The notes below the pieces were generated by a model. That model was not told the origin of the DNA, searched no databases, and saw only the letters and a list, made by a program, of their open reading frames with translations. The position numbers and the translations under genes are program-made. DNA of 64,000 nt from Aurantiacibacter spongiae (GTDB lineage: Bacteria; Pseudomonadota; Alphaproteobacteria; Sphingomonadales; Sphingomonadaceae), in assembly GCF_003815535.1 (NCBI RefSeq), contig NZ_RPFZ01000001.1, positions 2,480,001 to 2,544,000 of the forward strand, written 5' to 3'. Shown one piece after another: positions 52,757-61,534 of the stretch (its first letter is position 1; each line of letters begins with the position of its first letter).

Positions 52757-55069
52757 GTGAGCGAGATGTGGCGCAACCCTTTCCGTTCCCGCCGAGACGA
52801 GGGGGATGACTGGCAGGACCGGTGGGACAAGCGCTATGGCGGCCCCGCCTGGGATCGGAATTCCGCGCTGGAGGATGCGCCCTGGACGCCGCTCCACGAC
52901 CTCGACCGGGCCGATACCGGATACGGCACCCGTGACGATTTTCGGGGGAGCACCGGGACGCCCCCCGATGCTCCCCCGCCGGCCGCCGGCTGGAAACGCT
53001 ACCTTCCCCGCCGACTGCGCAACCGCGGATGGCTGTGGTGGATCAGCCGGATCGTCGCCGCGCTGATCGCGCTGTTCATCGCGCTGGTGGCCTATCTCGC
53101 CATAACCGCGCCGCTCAACAAGTCGCTGCAACCCATCGCGCCGCCCCAGATCACGCTGCTCGCAGCCGACGGCACGCCGATCGCTCGCAACGGCGCGGTG
53201 GTCGATGCGCCGGTGAAGGTCGCCGATCTTCCCGACCACGTGATCGAGCCCTTCCTCGCCATCGAGGACCGCCGCTTCTACAGCCATTGGGGTGTCGATC
53301 CGCGCGGCATCGCGCGTGCCGCCTTCACCGGAACCGGCGGGGGCAGCACGATCACGCAGCAACTTGCCAAGTTCACCTTCCTCAGCCCCGAACGCACGTT
53401 GACGCGCAAGGCCCGCGAGGCGCTGATCGCCTTCTGGCTGGAAGCGTGGCTGACGAAGGACGAGATACTCGAGCGCTATCTCTCCAACGCCTATTTCGGC
53501 GACAACATGTATGGCCTGCGCGCGGCAAGCCTGCATTACTTCTACCGCAAGCCCGAAAACCTGAAGCCCGAACAGGCGGCGATGCTGGCGGGGTTGTTGC
53601 AGGCGCCCAGCCGGCTCGCCCCGACGACCAATCCCGAAGGCGCTGCGGAACGCATGGCGCTGGTCAAGGGGGCCATGGTCGATGCAGGCTACATCACGCA
53701 GGCCGAGGCCGACGCGATGCCGGTCCCCAGGACGGACGTGCGCGAGACGAACGACATCCCCACCGGCACCTATTTCGCCGACTGGGCGCTACCCGAGGCA
53801 CGCAAGCTGAGCGAGGTCGGCTATTCGCGCCAGACCCTGACGACGACGCTCGATGCGACACTCCAGAACGCGGCGCGCCGGGCGACCGAGAACGCCAGCC
53901 TCGGCGGCGCGCAGGTGGCGCTGGTCGCGATGCGCACCAATGGCGAGGTCGTGGCCATGATCGGGGGGAAGGATTACGCGAAAAGCGCCTTCAACCGCGC
54001 CACGCAGGCCCGGCGGCAACCGGGCTCGACCTTCAAGCTGTTCGTCTATCTCGCCGCGCTGAGGAACGGTTGGTCGCCTGACGATCGCATATCGAACCAA
54101 CCGTTCACCGAAGGCTCCTACCGGCCGGAGAACCACGACGGGACATATTCGGAATCGCTGACCCTGCGCGAAGCCTTCGCCAGGTCCAGCAACGTCGCGG
54201 CGGTGCGCCTGTTCAACGCGGTCGGCAGCGAGGCGGTGATAGAGACGGCGCACGATCTGGGCGTAACCGCGCCGCTGCCCCAGGGCGATCCCAGCATGGC
54301 GCTGGGCACGTCGGGCATGAGCCTGCTGGAGCTGACCGCCGCCTATGCCGGGGTCGCGGGAAACGCCTTCCCGGTGGAACCGCACGCCTTTCCGCAAGCA
54401 GAGCCGGGCTGGTTCGACTGGGTATGGGACGGCAGGGATTTGCTCGGCAGCCGCACGCGGGACGCCATGCAGGATCTGCTCTCGACCGCCGTGAACGAGG
54501 GAACGGGACGCGCCGCATCTCTCAACGTCGCCAATTACGGCAAGACCGGCACCACGCAGGACAATCGCGACGCGCTGTTCGTCGGCTATGCCGGCGATCT
54601 GGTGGTGGGCGTATGGGTCGGCAACGACGACAATTCCCCGCTCGCCGGCAATTCGGGCGGCGGCGCACCGGCGCGCATCTGGCGCGACTTCATGCGCGCC
54701 GCCATCGGGGCCAGCGCCGCGCCTTCGCCCGCCACGCCAACGCCGCGCCCGAACCCGAGCGGTCCGGTCCAGCCGCTCGACGTGCCGGAAGTGCAGGACA
54801 TCCCGCTGGGCGACGGAACCCGCCTCATCATCCGCGACGGAGAGGCGACGATCGTCTCCGACGTCGATGGCGTACCGGTGGAGGCGGGCGTTCGCGACGG
54901 CAGCTTCTCGCTCGACGTGGACGAGCAGGAGCTGCGCCGCCGCGCTGCCGAGAGGGCACGCGAGGCGCGCGATGCGGCCCGCCAGCGCCAGCAGGAGGAA
55001 CGGCAGCGTTACGAGGAGTATCTCGACCGCCAGGCGCGGCAGTTCGAGGAAGCCGAGCCGGCGGGCTGA
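52757..55069 (+). CDS. Class A penicillin-binding protein (PBP1 type)
   Basis: 770 aa; GTG at 52757 or ATG at 52766. A ~90-residue cytosolic head and a membrane helix (RIVAALIALFIALVAYLAIT) lead to the GT51 glycosyltransferase (AIEDRRFYSHWGVDPRGIAR with the catalytic Glu, GGGSTITQQLAKFTF). The transpeptidase domain has S424-T-F-K (GSTFK), SSNVAAVRLF and KTGTTQDNRDALFVGY. A Pro linker and a long Arg/Glu-rich charged tail (RRAAERAREARDAAR) follow, an unusual extension. It polymerises and cross-links peptidoglycan in the periplasm. Confidence 0.93.
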   Translation: MSEMWRNPFRSRRDEGDDWQDRWDKRYGGPAWDRNSALEDAPWTPLHDLDRADTGYGTRDDFRGSTGTPPDAPPPAAGWKRYLPRRLRNRGWLWWISRIVAALIALFIALVAYLAITAPLNKSLQPIAPPQITLLAADGTPIARNGAVVDAPVKVADLPDHVIEPFLAIEDRRFYSHWGVDPRGIARAAFTGTGGGSTITQQLAKFTFLSPERTLTRKAREALIAFWLEAWLTKDEILERYLSNAYFGDNMYGLRAASLHYFYRKPENLKPEQAAMLAGLLQAPSRLAPTTNPEGAAERMALVKGAMVDAGYITQAEADAMPVPRTDVRETNDIPTGTYFADWALPEARKLSEVGYSRQTLTTTLDATLQNAARRATENASLGGAQVALVAMRTNGEVVAMIGGKDYAKSAFNRATQARRQPGSTFKLFVYLAALRNGWSPDDRISNQPFTEGSYRPENHDGTYSESLTLREAFARSSNVAAVRLFNAVGSEAVIETAHDLGVTAPLPQGDPSMALGTSGMSLLELTAAYAGVAGNAFPVEPHAFPQAEPGWFDWVWDGRDLLGSRTRDAMQDLLSTAVNEGTGRAASLNVANYGKTGTTQDNRDALFVGYAGDLVVGVWVGNDDNSPLAGNSGGGAPARIWRDFMRAAIGASAAPSPATPTPRPNPSGPVQPLDVPEVQDIPLGDGTRLIIRDGEATIVSDVDGVPVEAGVRDGSFSLDVDEQELRRRAAERAREARDAARQRQQEERQRYEEYLDRQARQFEEAEPAG

Positions 55070-55108
55070 CACGCCTGTGACACGCCTGTCTGGCGCGGGC
55101 GCGTGGCG

Positions 55109-55546
55109 CTATTCCGGTTCGTCCGCTTCGATCCTCTCAGTAGTGTCGCGCCCATACGGGGCCGGCTTCTCGCGAGGCATCAGTTCCACGACGATCACCA
55201 CGGCCGTCCATACGCCCAGCGTCGCCTGCAAACGCGGCACTGTTGCCGCGACCGCGTCGTCCAGCACCAGCGGCAGCAGCGCGATCATCGCCACTGCCGT
55301 GACGCCGTAGCACAGCCGGTAGGGACTGCTGCCGAGATAGAGGATGGTGACCACGATACCCGCGTTGAGGAGCAGCAGGACGATGAAATCCGTGGTCGAA
55401 AGCGCGGCCGTGTCCGCCAGCACGAAGCCCAGCACGGCGCCGAACACGATGTTGATACCCGTCACGTTGGCGCGGTATTCGCCCTGCGTCATGCGCAGGG
55501 TCATCGGCATCTGCCACCAGCGCGGCGGGCCGCCTGCCCCGCTCAT
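55109..55546 (-). CDS. Hypothetical four-helix membrane protein
   Basis: 145 aa from the ATG at 55546, overlapping the quinone oxidoreductase stop (ATGA). Four hydrophobic segments are visible: GINIVFGAVLGFVLADTAAL, FIVLLLLNAGIVVTILYLG, LCYGVTAVAMIALLPLVL and LGVWTAVVIVVEL. A charged C-terminus ends it. I do not recognise a family. Tight coupling to the oxidoreductase suggests co-expression only. Confidence 0.75.
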   Translation of the reverse strand: MSGAGGPPRWWQMPMTLRMTQGEYRANVTGINIVFGAVLGFVLADTAALSTTDFIVLLLLNAGIVVTILYLGSSPYRLCYGVTAVAMIALLPLVLDDAVAATVPRLQATLGVWTAVVIVVELMPREKPAPYGRDTTERIEADEPE

Positions 55547-56652
55547 GCCGGCGTCACCAGGTATTTCTCTCCCGTGGCCATGCGGGCGTAGTCCATCATC
55601 GCGTCCTTCGTCAGCATCTCGTCGAGGTCGACCCGGGTCTTGAATTCGCTGGCGAAGGTGGTGGTCAGCCCGTCCAGCACCCGCTTGCGCATCCGCATCA
55701 GCGTTTCCGGCCCCGCCTTGGCCAGGAACGGGGTGAGCAGGAAGCCCGACACGGTCCAGGCGAAGCCGTAGCTGGGCGTGAGCACGGTCGGTGCCAGTTC
55801 CAGCCGGCCGTAGATGTACATCTTCTTCTGCTGGTCGGAGCCGTAGCGGTTGAATTCCTCCATCCGGCTTGCCGCCACGCGCTCCATCGCGCGCAGGCAC
55901 GTATCGGTGGTGGTGCCGCCGCCGACCGGATCGAAACCGAGATAGGCACCGGTCGCCCGGATCGCGTCGGCGAGCTGCTTTTCGTAATTCCCGGCGCTGC
56001 TCAGGACGACGTGGCCGGCGCCCTGTTCGCGCAGCAGATCCGCCTGTTCCGGCCGCCGCACGATGTTGACGAGCCCCATGTCGTCCTCCTGGCAGATGCG
56101 GTTGAGCATCTGGCCCAGATTGGACGCGGCGGCGGCGTGGATGATGGCATCGTGCCCCTCGGCCCGCGCGGTCTCGACGAAGGCGAGGGCGGTCATCGGG
56201 TTGACGAAGCTCGCCGCGCCCTCGCGCGAGGAATGGTCGCCGAGCGGCAGGCACATGGTCGCATCGGCCAGCGCATAGTCGCCGAAGGAGTGTCCGGGAA
56301 CGCAGGCGACGCGCTGCCCCATCAGCGCTTGCGCCATCTCGCCATCGCCCGCCGCGATGACCTCGCCGGCACCCTCGTTGCCGACCTTCTGCGGCTTGCC
56401 GTGGCGCGCGGACTGGCCTTTCGCCACCTGCGGCGCGACCGGCATCACGACCTTTCCGGCCGAGTAGTCGGCGTTTTCCAGGTCCGCCCCCGTCGTCATC
56501 AGGAACAGGTCGGACGGATTGATCGGGGCGGCCTCCATCCGGACGAGCACCTGATTGCCTTTCGGTTCGGGAAACTCCCGCTCCACCAGTTCGAGCGTCA
56601 TGGTGTTGTCGGCATTCATGGTCGAGACGAGCTGGCGGCCGGTGGTGGTCAT
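55543..56652 (-). CDS. Zinc-type MDR (quinone oxidoreductase-like) dehydrogenase
   Basis: 369 aa from the ATG at 56652, with AGGAGAGG upstream and ATGA overlap with the truA stop. [20 protein letters not shown] and [20 protein letters not shown] are MDR/GroES-domain motifs; the Rossmann part includes [20 protein letters not shown] and [12 protein letters not shown]. It lacks the cysteine set for structural zinc, which fits NADPH:quinone oxidoreductase relatives. It may reduce quinones or enones; substrate unknown. Confidence 0.87.
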   Translation of the reverse strand: MTTTGRQLVSTMNADNTMTLELVEREFPEPKGNQVLVRMEAAPINPSDLFLMTTGADLENADYSAGKVVMPVAPQVAKGQSARHGKPQKVGNEGAGEVIAAGDGEMAQALMGQRVACVPGHSFGDYALADATMCLPLGDHSSREGAASFVNPMTALAFVETARAEGHDAIIHAAAASNLGQMLNRICQEDDMGLVNIVRRPEQADLLREQGAGHVVLSSAGNYEKQLADAIRATGAYLGFDPVGGGTTTDTCLRAMERVAASRMEEFNRYGSDQQKKMYIYGRLELAPTVLTPSYGFAWTVSGFLLTPFLAKAGPETLMRMRKRVLDGLTTTFASEFKTRVDLDEMLTKDAMMDYARMATGEKYLVTPA

Positions 56653-57404
56653 GGTGTTTCCTCTCCTGGGTAGATGGCTTTGACGAAATACAGTCCCTGA
56701 GGCGGGGCATTGTATCCCAGCGCGGCGCGATCTCCAGCATCCAGCGCTTCGGCAACCTGTTCGCGCCGCCACTGGCCGAGGCCGACCAGCGACAGCGTGC
56801 CGACCATGGAGCGCACCTGGTGATGCAGGAAGCTGCGCGCGGCCGTCCTCACGATGATCGCGTCACCTTCGCGGCTGACGTCGAGCCGGTCCAGCGTCTT
56901 GATGGGGCTGTCCGACTGGCAATGGACCGAACGGAAGGTGGTGAAATCGTGCCGCCCGACCAGCGCCTGCGCCGCCTCGTGCATGGCCTCGGCATCGAGC
57001 GGGCGGGTGACGAGCCAGGCGCGGTCGCGTTCCAGCGTCAGCGGCGCGCGGCGGTTGCGTATACGGTATTCGTAGGCGCGCCCGATGCAGGAAAAGCGCG
57101 CGTGCCAGTCGTCCGCCACCACCTCGCAGGCGGTCACAGCAACGGGTTCGGGCCTCAGATGCGCGTTGAGCGCCTCCATCAAACGGAAGGGGGCGATGTC
57201 CTTGGCGATATCGGCATGGCTGCGCATCGCCAGTGCATGAACCCCGCTGTCGGTGCGCCCGGCACTGTGCAGCGTCGCGTCTTCGCCGGTGATCCGGTGC
57301 AGCGCCTCCTCCACCGATTGCTGCACGCTCGGCCCGTCGCCCTGGCGTTGCAGCCCGAAGAAGGGCGTGCCGTCGAATTCCAGCGTGAAGGCGAAGCGTG
57401 TCAC
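56649..57404 (-). CDS. truA: tRNA pseudouridine(38-40) synthase
   Basis: 251 aa, GTG start at 57404 overlapping the fmt stop (GTGA). [20 protein letters not shown] at the start, [15 protein letters not shown] with the catalytic Asp, and [18 protein letters not shown] near the end are family signatures. It modifies uridines 38-40 in the anticodon arm. The longer upstream frame reads fmt in another register and was rejected. Coupled to fmt and the oxidoreductase. Confidence 0.95.
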   Translation of the reverse strand: MTRFAFTLEFDGTPFFGLQRQGDGPSVQQSVEEALHRITGEDATLHSAGRTDSGVHALAMRSHADIAKDIAPFRLMEALNAHLRPEPVAVTACEVVADDWHARFSCIGRAYEYRIRNRRAPLTLERDRAWLVTRPLDAEAMHEAAQALVGRHDFTTFRSVHCQSDSPIKTLDRLDVSREGDAIIVRTAARSFLHHQVRSMVGTLSLVGLGQWRREQVAEALDAGDRAALGYNAPPQGLYFVKAIYPGEETP

Positions 57405-58306
57405 CGCAGCACCGTGCCCACCGGCACGGGCTTGCCGCGCAGGAAATCCGCCGCATCCATCGCCGGCCTGCCAGCGCGTTGGAGGCGCAGCGGGCGCAGC
57501 GCGGCATTGCCGCAGGCGATGGTCAGCTGATCGTCGAGCACGGTGCCGGGCGCACCGTTCACGCCGACGACACGGGCGCGCAGCATCTTTATCCGTTCCC
57601 CGTCCAGCGCGAACCACGATCCGGGGAAGGGGGAAAAAGCGCGCACCTCGCGCTCGAGTTGCAGGGCCGGTGCCTCGAAATCGAGCCGGGCCTCCGTCTT
57701 GGCGATCTTGGGCGCGTGCGTGGCCTCGCGCTCCTCCTGCGGCTCGGGGGTCAGCGCGTCCAGATCGCCGAGCGCCTCCACCATCAGCCGCGCCCCCATC
57801 CGGGCCAGCTCGTCGTGCAGTTCGCCCGCGGTCTTGTCCTCGATCGGGGTGCTTGCCGACAGCAGCTTCGGCCCGGTATCCAGCCCCGTTTCCATCTGCA
57901 TGATCGTGATGCCGGTCGTCCGGTCGCCCGCCTGGATCGCGCGCTGGATCGGCGCCGCCCCGCGCCAGCGCGGCAATAGGGAAGCGTGGACGTTGAGGCA
58001 GCCATGCGTGGGCGCGGCGAGCACCGCCCGCGGCAGCAGCAGCCCGTAGGCGGCGACCACGGCCACCTCCGCCTCCAGTTCCAGGAAGCGGGCCTGCGCG
58101 GCGATATCCTTCAGGCTGGCGGGGAGGCGGACCGCGATGCCCAACTCCTCCGCCCGCGCGTGGACGGGGGAGGGCCGCGCCTTCTTGCCGCGCCCGGCGG
58201 GGCGGGGCGGCTGGGTGTAGGCGGCGACGACCCGGTGCCCTGCATCCACCAGCGCGTCGAGCGTCGGCACGGCGAAATCGGGTGTCCCCATGAAGATGAT
58301 GCGCAT
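57401..58306 (-). CDS. fmt: Methionyl-tRNA formyltransferase
   Basis: 301 aa. [20 protein letters not shown] starts the formyltransferase fold; [20 protein letters not shown] and [16 protein letters not shown] contain the catalytic Asn, His and Asp region; the C-terminal OB-like domain ends with [19 protein letters not shown]. It formylates initiator Met-tRNA, and the deformylase gene def lies 680 bp away on the other strand, with recR between. Upstream of truA and coupled by GTGA. Confidence 0.96.
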   Translation of the reverse strand: MRIIFMGTPDFAVPTLDALVDAGHRVVAAYTQPPRPAGRGKKARPSPVHARAEELGIAVRLPASLKDIAAQARFLELEAEVAVVAAYGLLLPRAVLAAPTHGCLNVHASLLPRWRGAAPIQRAIQAGDRTTGITIMQMETGLDTGPKLLSASTPIEDKTAGELHDELARMGARLMVEALGDLDALTPEPQEEREATHAPKIAKTEARLDFEAPALQLEREVRAFSPFPGSWFALDGERIKMLRARVVGVNGAPGTVLDDQLTIACGNAALRPLRLQRAGRPAMDAADFLRGKPVPVGTVLR

Positions 58307-58350
58307 TGCCGGCCTTCCTATCGCTCGCCGGCGGCCCTATCTGCGGGATC

Positions 58351-58947
58351 ATGGCATCGCAAGAGATCGAGAACCTCGCCGCCGCGCTGGCGCGCCTGCC
58401 CGGCCTCGGCCCGCGTTCGGCGAGGCGCGCGGTGCTGTGGCTGGTGAAGCACCGCGAGACCGCGCTGAGGCAGGTGATAGAGGCACTGGGCACGGTGCAG
58501 AGCCGGCTGGTCGAATGCAAGACCTGCGGCAATGTCGACACGCAGAACCCGTGCACGATCTGCGCCGATCCCAAGCGCGACGCGAAAAGCATCTGCGTGG
58601 TCGAGGACGTCGCCGACCTGTGGGCGCTCGACCGTGCGCGGCTGTTCACCGGGCGCTATCACGTGCTCGGCGGACGGCTGTCGGCGCTCGACGGCGTGCG
58701 GCCCGAGGATCTGGCGATAGACAGTCTGCTCGCCCGCGTCGCGCAGGGCGGGGTGGACGAGGTCGTGCTCGCCATGAACGCCACGCTCGAGGGGCAGACC
58801 ACCGCGCACTACATCGCCGAGCGGCTGGAGGACCGGCCCGTCCGCATCACGCAGCTTGCCCACGGCCTGCCGGTGGGCGGAGAGCTGGACTACCTCGACG
58901 AGGGCACGCTGGCACAGGCGCTACGGGCGCGCAGGCCGCTTTCCTGA
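58351..58947 (+). CDS. recR: Recombination mediator RecR
   Basis: 198 aa from the ATG at 58351. The helix-hairpin-helix is [20 protein letters not shown], the zinc finger is [16 protein letters not shown], the Toprim domain has [15 protein letters not shown], and a Walker-B-like stretch is [20 protein letters not shown]. RecR with RecO loads RecA at gaps. It is divergent from fmt (44-bp spacer) and 38 bp upstream of def. Confidence 0.96.
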   Translation: MASQEIENLAAALARLPGLGPRSARRAVLWLVKHRETALRQVIEALGTVQSRLVECKTCGNVDTQNPCTICADPKRDAKSICVVEDVADLWALDRARLFTGRYHVLGGRLSALDGVRPEDLAIDSLLARVAQGGVDEVVLAMNATLEGQTTAHYIAERLEDRPVRITQLAHGLPVGGELDYLDEGTLAQALRARRPLS

Positions 58948-58985
58948 CATTGAATATTCAGCCGTGCGCGCCTATTGTGGAGAGC

Positions 58986-59552
58986 ATGGCCATACGCGAA
59001 ATCCTGGAAGCGCCGGACCCCCGGCTGAAGACCGTGTCCGACCCGGTCGAGACCTTCGACGACGATCTGAAGAAGCTCGCCGAGGACATGTTCGAGACGA
59101 TGTACGATGCCCACGGCATCGGTCTCGCCGCCATCCAGGTGGGCGAACCCGTCCGCCTGCTCGTCATCGACCTGCAGGAGGAAGACCCGGACGCGGAACC
59201 GGTGCCGTGCGATCACGATGGTCACGCCCATACCCACCAGCCGGTCATCAACGATCCGCGCGTGTTCGTGAACCCGGAAATCCTCGACCCGAGCGAGGAG
59301 ATGAAGGCCTATCAGGAAGGCTGCCTTTCGGTCCCCGAGATCTTTGCCGACGTCGATCGTCCGGCCAGGTGCCGCGTGCGCTACCAGGATCTCGACGGCA
59401 ATCCGCATGAGGAGGAGATGGACGGCATGCTGGCGGTGTGCATCCAGCACGAGATGGATCACCTCAACGGCATCCTGTTCATCGACCACCTCAGCCGCCT
59501 GAAGCGCAACATGGCGCTGAAGAAACTGAAGAAGATGCGCGAGGCGGCCTGA
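58986..59552 (+). CDS. def: Peptide deformylase
   Basis: 188 aa from the ATG at 58986. The three metal motifs are [17 protein letters not shown] and QHEMDHLNG. The enzyme removes the formyl group from nascent proteins. A His/Asp-rich insertion ([12 protein letters not shown]) between strands near residue 75 is unlike typical Def proteins and could bind metal. It pairs with fmt nearby on the opposite strand. Confidence 0.96.
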   Translation: MAIREILEAPDPRLKTVSDPVETFDDDLKKLAEDMFETMYDAHGIGLAAIQVGEPVRLLVIDLQEEDPDAEPVPCDHDGHAHTHQPVINDPRVFVNPEILDPSEEMKAYQEGCLSVPEIFADVDRPARCRVRYQDLDGNPHEEEMDGMLAVCIQHEMDHLNGILFIDHLSRLKRNMALKKLKKMREAA

Positions 59553-59634
59553 GGGCGGGGATAAGGTCCAGGGCTGAACGGGGCCAGGACGCGGCGCCGG
59601 AGCCAGGACGCAGGACGGCATGGCGAGAAGCGAT

Positions 59635-59652
59635 GGAAGCTGATCAGCTTCC
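59635..59652. repeat. Perfect 18-bp palindrome
   Basis: GGAAGCTGATCAGCTTCC is its own reverse complement. It lies in the 222-bp spacer after def, close to a 10-bp direct repeat (GCCAGGACGC at 59583 and 59602). No loop, so poor as a terminator. Could be a binding site or a scar of a small mobile element; no function assigned. Confidence 0.5.
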
Positions 59653-59699
59653 CGCGCACGGCTTGCGATCTGCAACCTGACGTTCCGCTAGCGACCCCA

Positions 59700-60260
59700 A
59701 GGCGGTCATTCAAATTTGACTGAGTGTTACTCGAAAGCGGTCGATCTGCTTCGTCGTACGCTCGGACGCCTAACTCAATCCAATTGCCGACCTTTTGCCA
59801 TGGCTATCTTGACCGTGATTAGGACACCACCTGCTATGACGACGAACAAGCCGACCCATGCAAGGGCTGGATGAACTTTAAACGCCAATTCAGCGACCGC
59901 CCAGCTTGCGACTATTATTATTGTGAGACAGGCGGCCAAGGTAGCCCACCCTTTTGCATTTACAGGAGCGGCGGAAATCTTTCCGGCTCGACGCGAGTAA
60001 ACGAACCACGCATCATTTTTTGATTGTTTGGGCTCAGGTTGCATAGAGCACTCTCACGCTGCTGTGCTTCGATCACTTACGGCATTGAGGCGAAAACGAT
60101 CACCCATATGTGTCCGCCGCAACCGGTTGAGCAGTGAAATCTCAACGGCGCGGCCGACTCGGATTTCGCCTTCGGTTCGAATGTTCGATTTCCGACTTCT
60201 TACTCTCAAAGCCGACAGTCGCAAATCCACCTGGTTTCGGTCGTGGTGATACGTCCGCTT
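59700..60260. other. AT-richer islet
   Basis: By eye this stretch has far more A and T than its neighbours (for example ATTCAAATTTGACTGAG and CATCATTTTTTGATTG), and codon use in the one small gene inside it is less GC-biased. The segment beyond 60045 shows no convincing gene. This suggests a recent insertion or a decayed region between def and the DUF1232 gene. No transposase or att site was seen. Confidence 0.5.
59775..60044 (-). CDS. Small hypothetical membrane protein in the AT-richer islet
   Basis: 89 aa. A charged ~30-residue start is followed by two membrane helices (LAACLTIIIVASWAVAELAF and ALAWVGLFVVIAGGVLITVK). No family recognised. Codon use is more AT-rich than in flanking genes, and no strong ribosome site is visible, so it may be a recently acquired or marginal gene. 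Confidence 0.55.
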   Translation of the reverse strand: MQPEPKQSKNDAWFVYSRRAGKISAAPVNAKGWATLAACLTIIIVASWAVAELAFKVHPALAWVGLFVVIAGGVLITVKIAMAKGRQLD

Positions 60261-60287
60261 TCTAGGTCAAACGCCGATCTCCCCAAA

Positions 60288-60650
60288 CTACCGCCACCAG
60301 TACCACCATCCCGCAACGGCCGCCGCAGCCCAAACCGCCAGTACGAACCCACCCCCTGCCAGTGAGCGCGGCGCTGTCCGCTCTCGTGCCTGCTCGCGCA
60401 ATTCGGCAAGCAGCGGTGCCGGGATCATCCTGCGCACCAGCCAGATGCCCGCCGGTACGATCAGCAGATCGTCCAGCAGGCCCAGCACCGGAATGACATC
60501 GGGGATAAGGTCGATGGGCGAGAGCGCGTAGGCCGCGACCACGCCCGCCAGCAGCTTCGCTGCCGTCGGCACGCGCGGGTCACGGGCGGCGAGCCACAGG
60601 GCGCCGATCTCGGTCTTGAGGGCGCGGGCCCAGCGGCGAAGCCTGTCCAT
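60288..60650 (-). CDS. DUF1232 (YkvA-like) membrane protein
   Basis: 120 aa from the ATG at 60650 (a GTG lies one codon earlier). The DUF1232 signature is [20 protein letters not shown] with [10 protein letters not shown], followed by a charged helix and a C-terminal membrane helix ([18 protein letters not shown]). Function of the family is unknown. It is 36 bp downstream of the copper-binding four-helix protein and may share its transcript. Confidence 0.85.
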   Translation of the reverse strand: MDRLRRWARALKTEIGALWLAARDPRVPTAAKLLAGVVAAYALSPIDLIPDVIPVLGLLDDLLIVPAGIWLVRRMIPAPLLAELREQARERTAPRSLAGGGFVLAVWAAAAVAGWWYWWR

Positions 60651-60686
60651 CACCGCCGGGCCAATCGCCCCGCGACCGGAGCGTGA

Positions 60687-61088
60687 TCAGACAGCGGCGT
60701 CGACCATGCCCTGCAGGGCCTTGGTGCAATCTTCCATGCATTCGCGGCACATGCGCTCGCACCGCTTGCAGTGCGCGTTGTCGTGCTTGGCGCATTCTTC
60801 CGCGCAGACCTTGCAGGCGATGATGCACGCTTCCAGCAGCGACTTGATGACGACGGTGTTACCATGCGTGCGGCGCGCGGCGACGGTGCTGACCGCCTGG
60901 CATATGTCGGAGCAGTCCATGCACTTGCGGATGCATTCGGACATGTCGCCGCTTTCCGCGTTGCAGGCGTCCGCGCAGGAATTGCAGATCGCCGCGCAGT
61001 ACATCGCGTGCTTAACCGCCTCTGCCAGCTGTTCGTTGTAGTCGGACCCGACGCTGGGGTGTTCGGAAATCATTTCCTTGATCGACAT
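60687..61088 (-). CDS. Cytosolic copper-storage four-helix-bundle protein (Csp3-like)
   Basis: 133 aa from the ATG at 61088 with GAAGGAG upstream. It holds 17 cysteines, mostly in C-x2-C and C-x3-C steps along amphipathic helices (CAAICNSCADAC, CIRKCMDCSDIC, CIIACKVCAEEC, CKRCERMCRECMEDC), the pattern of DUF326/Csp proteins that pack Cu(I) inside a four-helix bundle. No signal peptide or Tat motif is present, so it is the cytosolic Csp3 type. A copper buffer role is known for the family; regulation here was not visible. Confidence 0.9.
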   Translation of the reverse strand: MSIKEMISEHPSVGSDYNEQLAEAVKHAMYCAAICNSCADACNAESGDMSECIRKCMDCSDICQAVSTVAARRTHGNTVVIKSLLEACIIACKVCAEECAKHDNAHCKRCERMCRECMEDCTKALQGMVDAAV

Positions 61089-61160
61089 GCATGTTTCTCC
61101 TTCTCCCTGACTGACCATCGGGAGCGAAGCATGTTCCGGGCGCGTTTCGCGCCTGGCGGC

Positions 61161-61364
61161 TCAACCGTCGTCGCTGACGTCTCTCAGGCGGCCGGCCATG
61201 CGACGGGCCTTCTCCCGGTCCTCGGTCTCGCAATCCGATCCGGCGAGATCGTCGATCTCGTCCGCCGCCCGTTTCAGCAGACCCTTCAACGCGCGCTTTT
61301 CCTGCTCGGCGTTCTTCAGGTCGTGTTCCAGCTTTTCCGTCTGCGATTTGGTATCGTGCGTCAT
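61161..61364 (-). CDS. Small coiled-coil hypothetical protein
   Basis: 67 aa from the ATG at 61364 (61373 also possible). QTEKLEHDLKNAEQEKRALK and GLLKRAADEIDDLAGSDCE form one long charged helix of heptad character. No known family. It lies 72 bp before the copper-storage gene on the same strand, so it may be its operon partner. Confidence 0.6.
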   Translation of the reverse strand: MTHDTKSQTEKLEHDLKNAEQEKRALKGLLKRAADEIDDLAGSDCETEDREKARRMAGRLRDVSDDG

Positions 61365-61534
61365 GCGTCCCATCCTGGGCGGCCGCGATGGATGCGGCCC
61401 CGTGAACGATCTTTCAAACGCGGTCATATTGCACGGTTCGTCCGCATGTGGAAGAGCCTGGCGTCAGCCTTGCGAAGGACGCCGCGCGCCGTATAGGTTC
61501 GCTGTTCGTTCCTCTCGTTCAAGGCACGCGCTTC

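Noticed and set aside
55109-56755. 548-aa minus-strand ORF joining the membrane protein to the oxidoreductase region
   Set aside because: The first ~400 residues are an out-of-frame reading of the oxidoreductase; only the 145-aa end is credible.
60126-60146. GTTGAG/CTCAAC inverted repeat
   Set aside because: Six-base arms around a 9-base loop are expected by chance and lie near no promoter or gene end.
60028-60249. 73-aa plus-strand ORF in the AT-richer islet
   Set aside because: Arg/Ser-rich with no ribosome site or domain; treated as non-coding.
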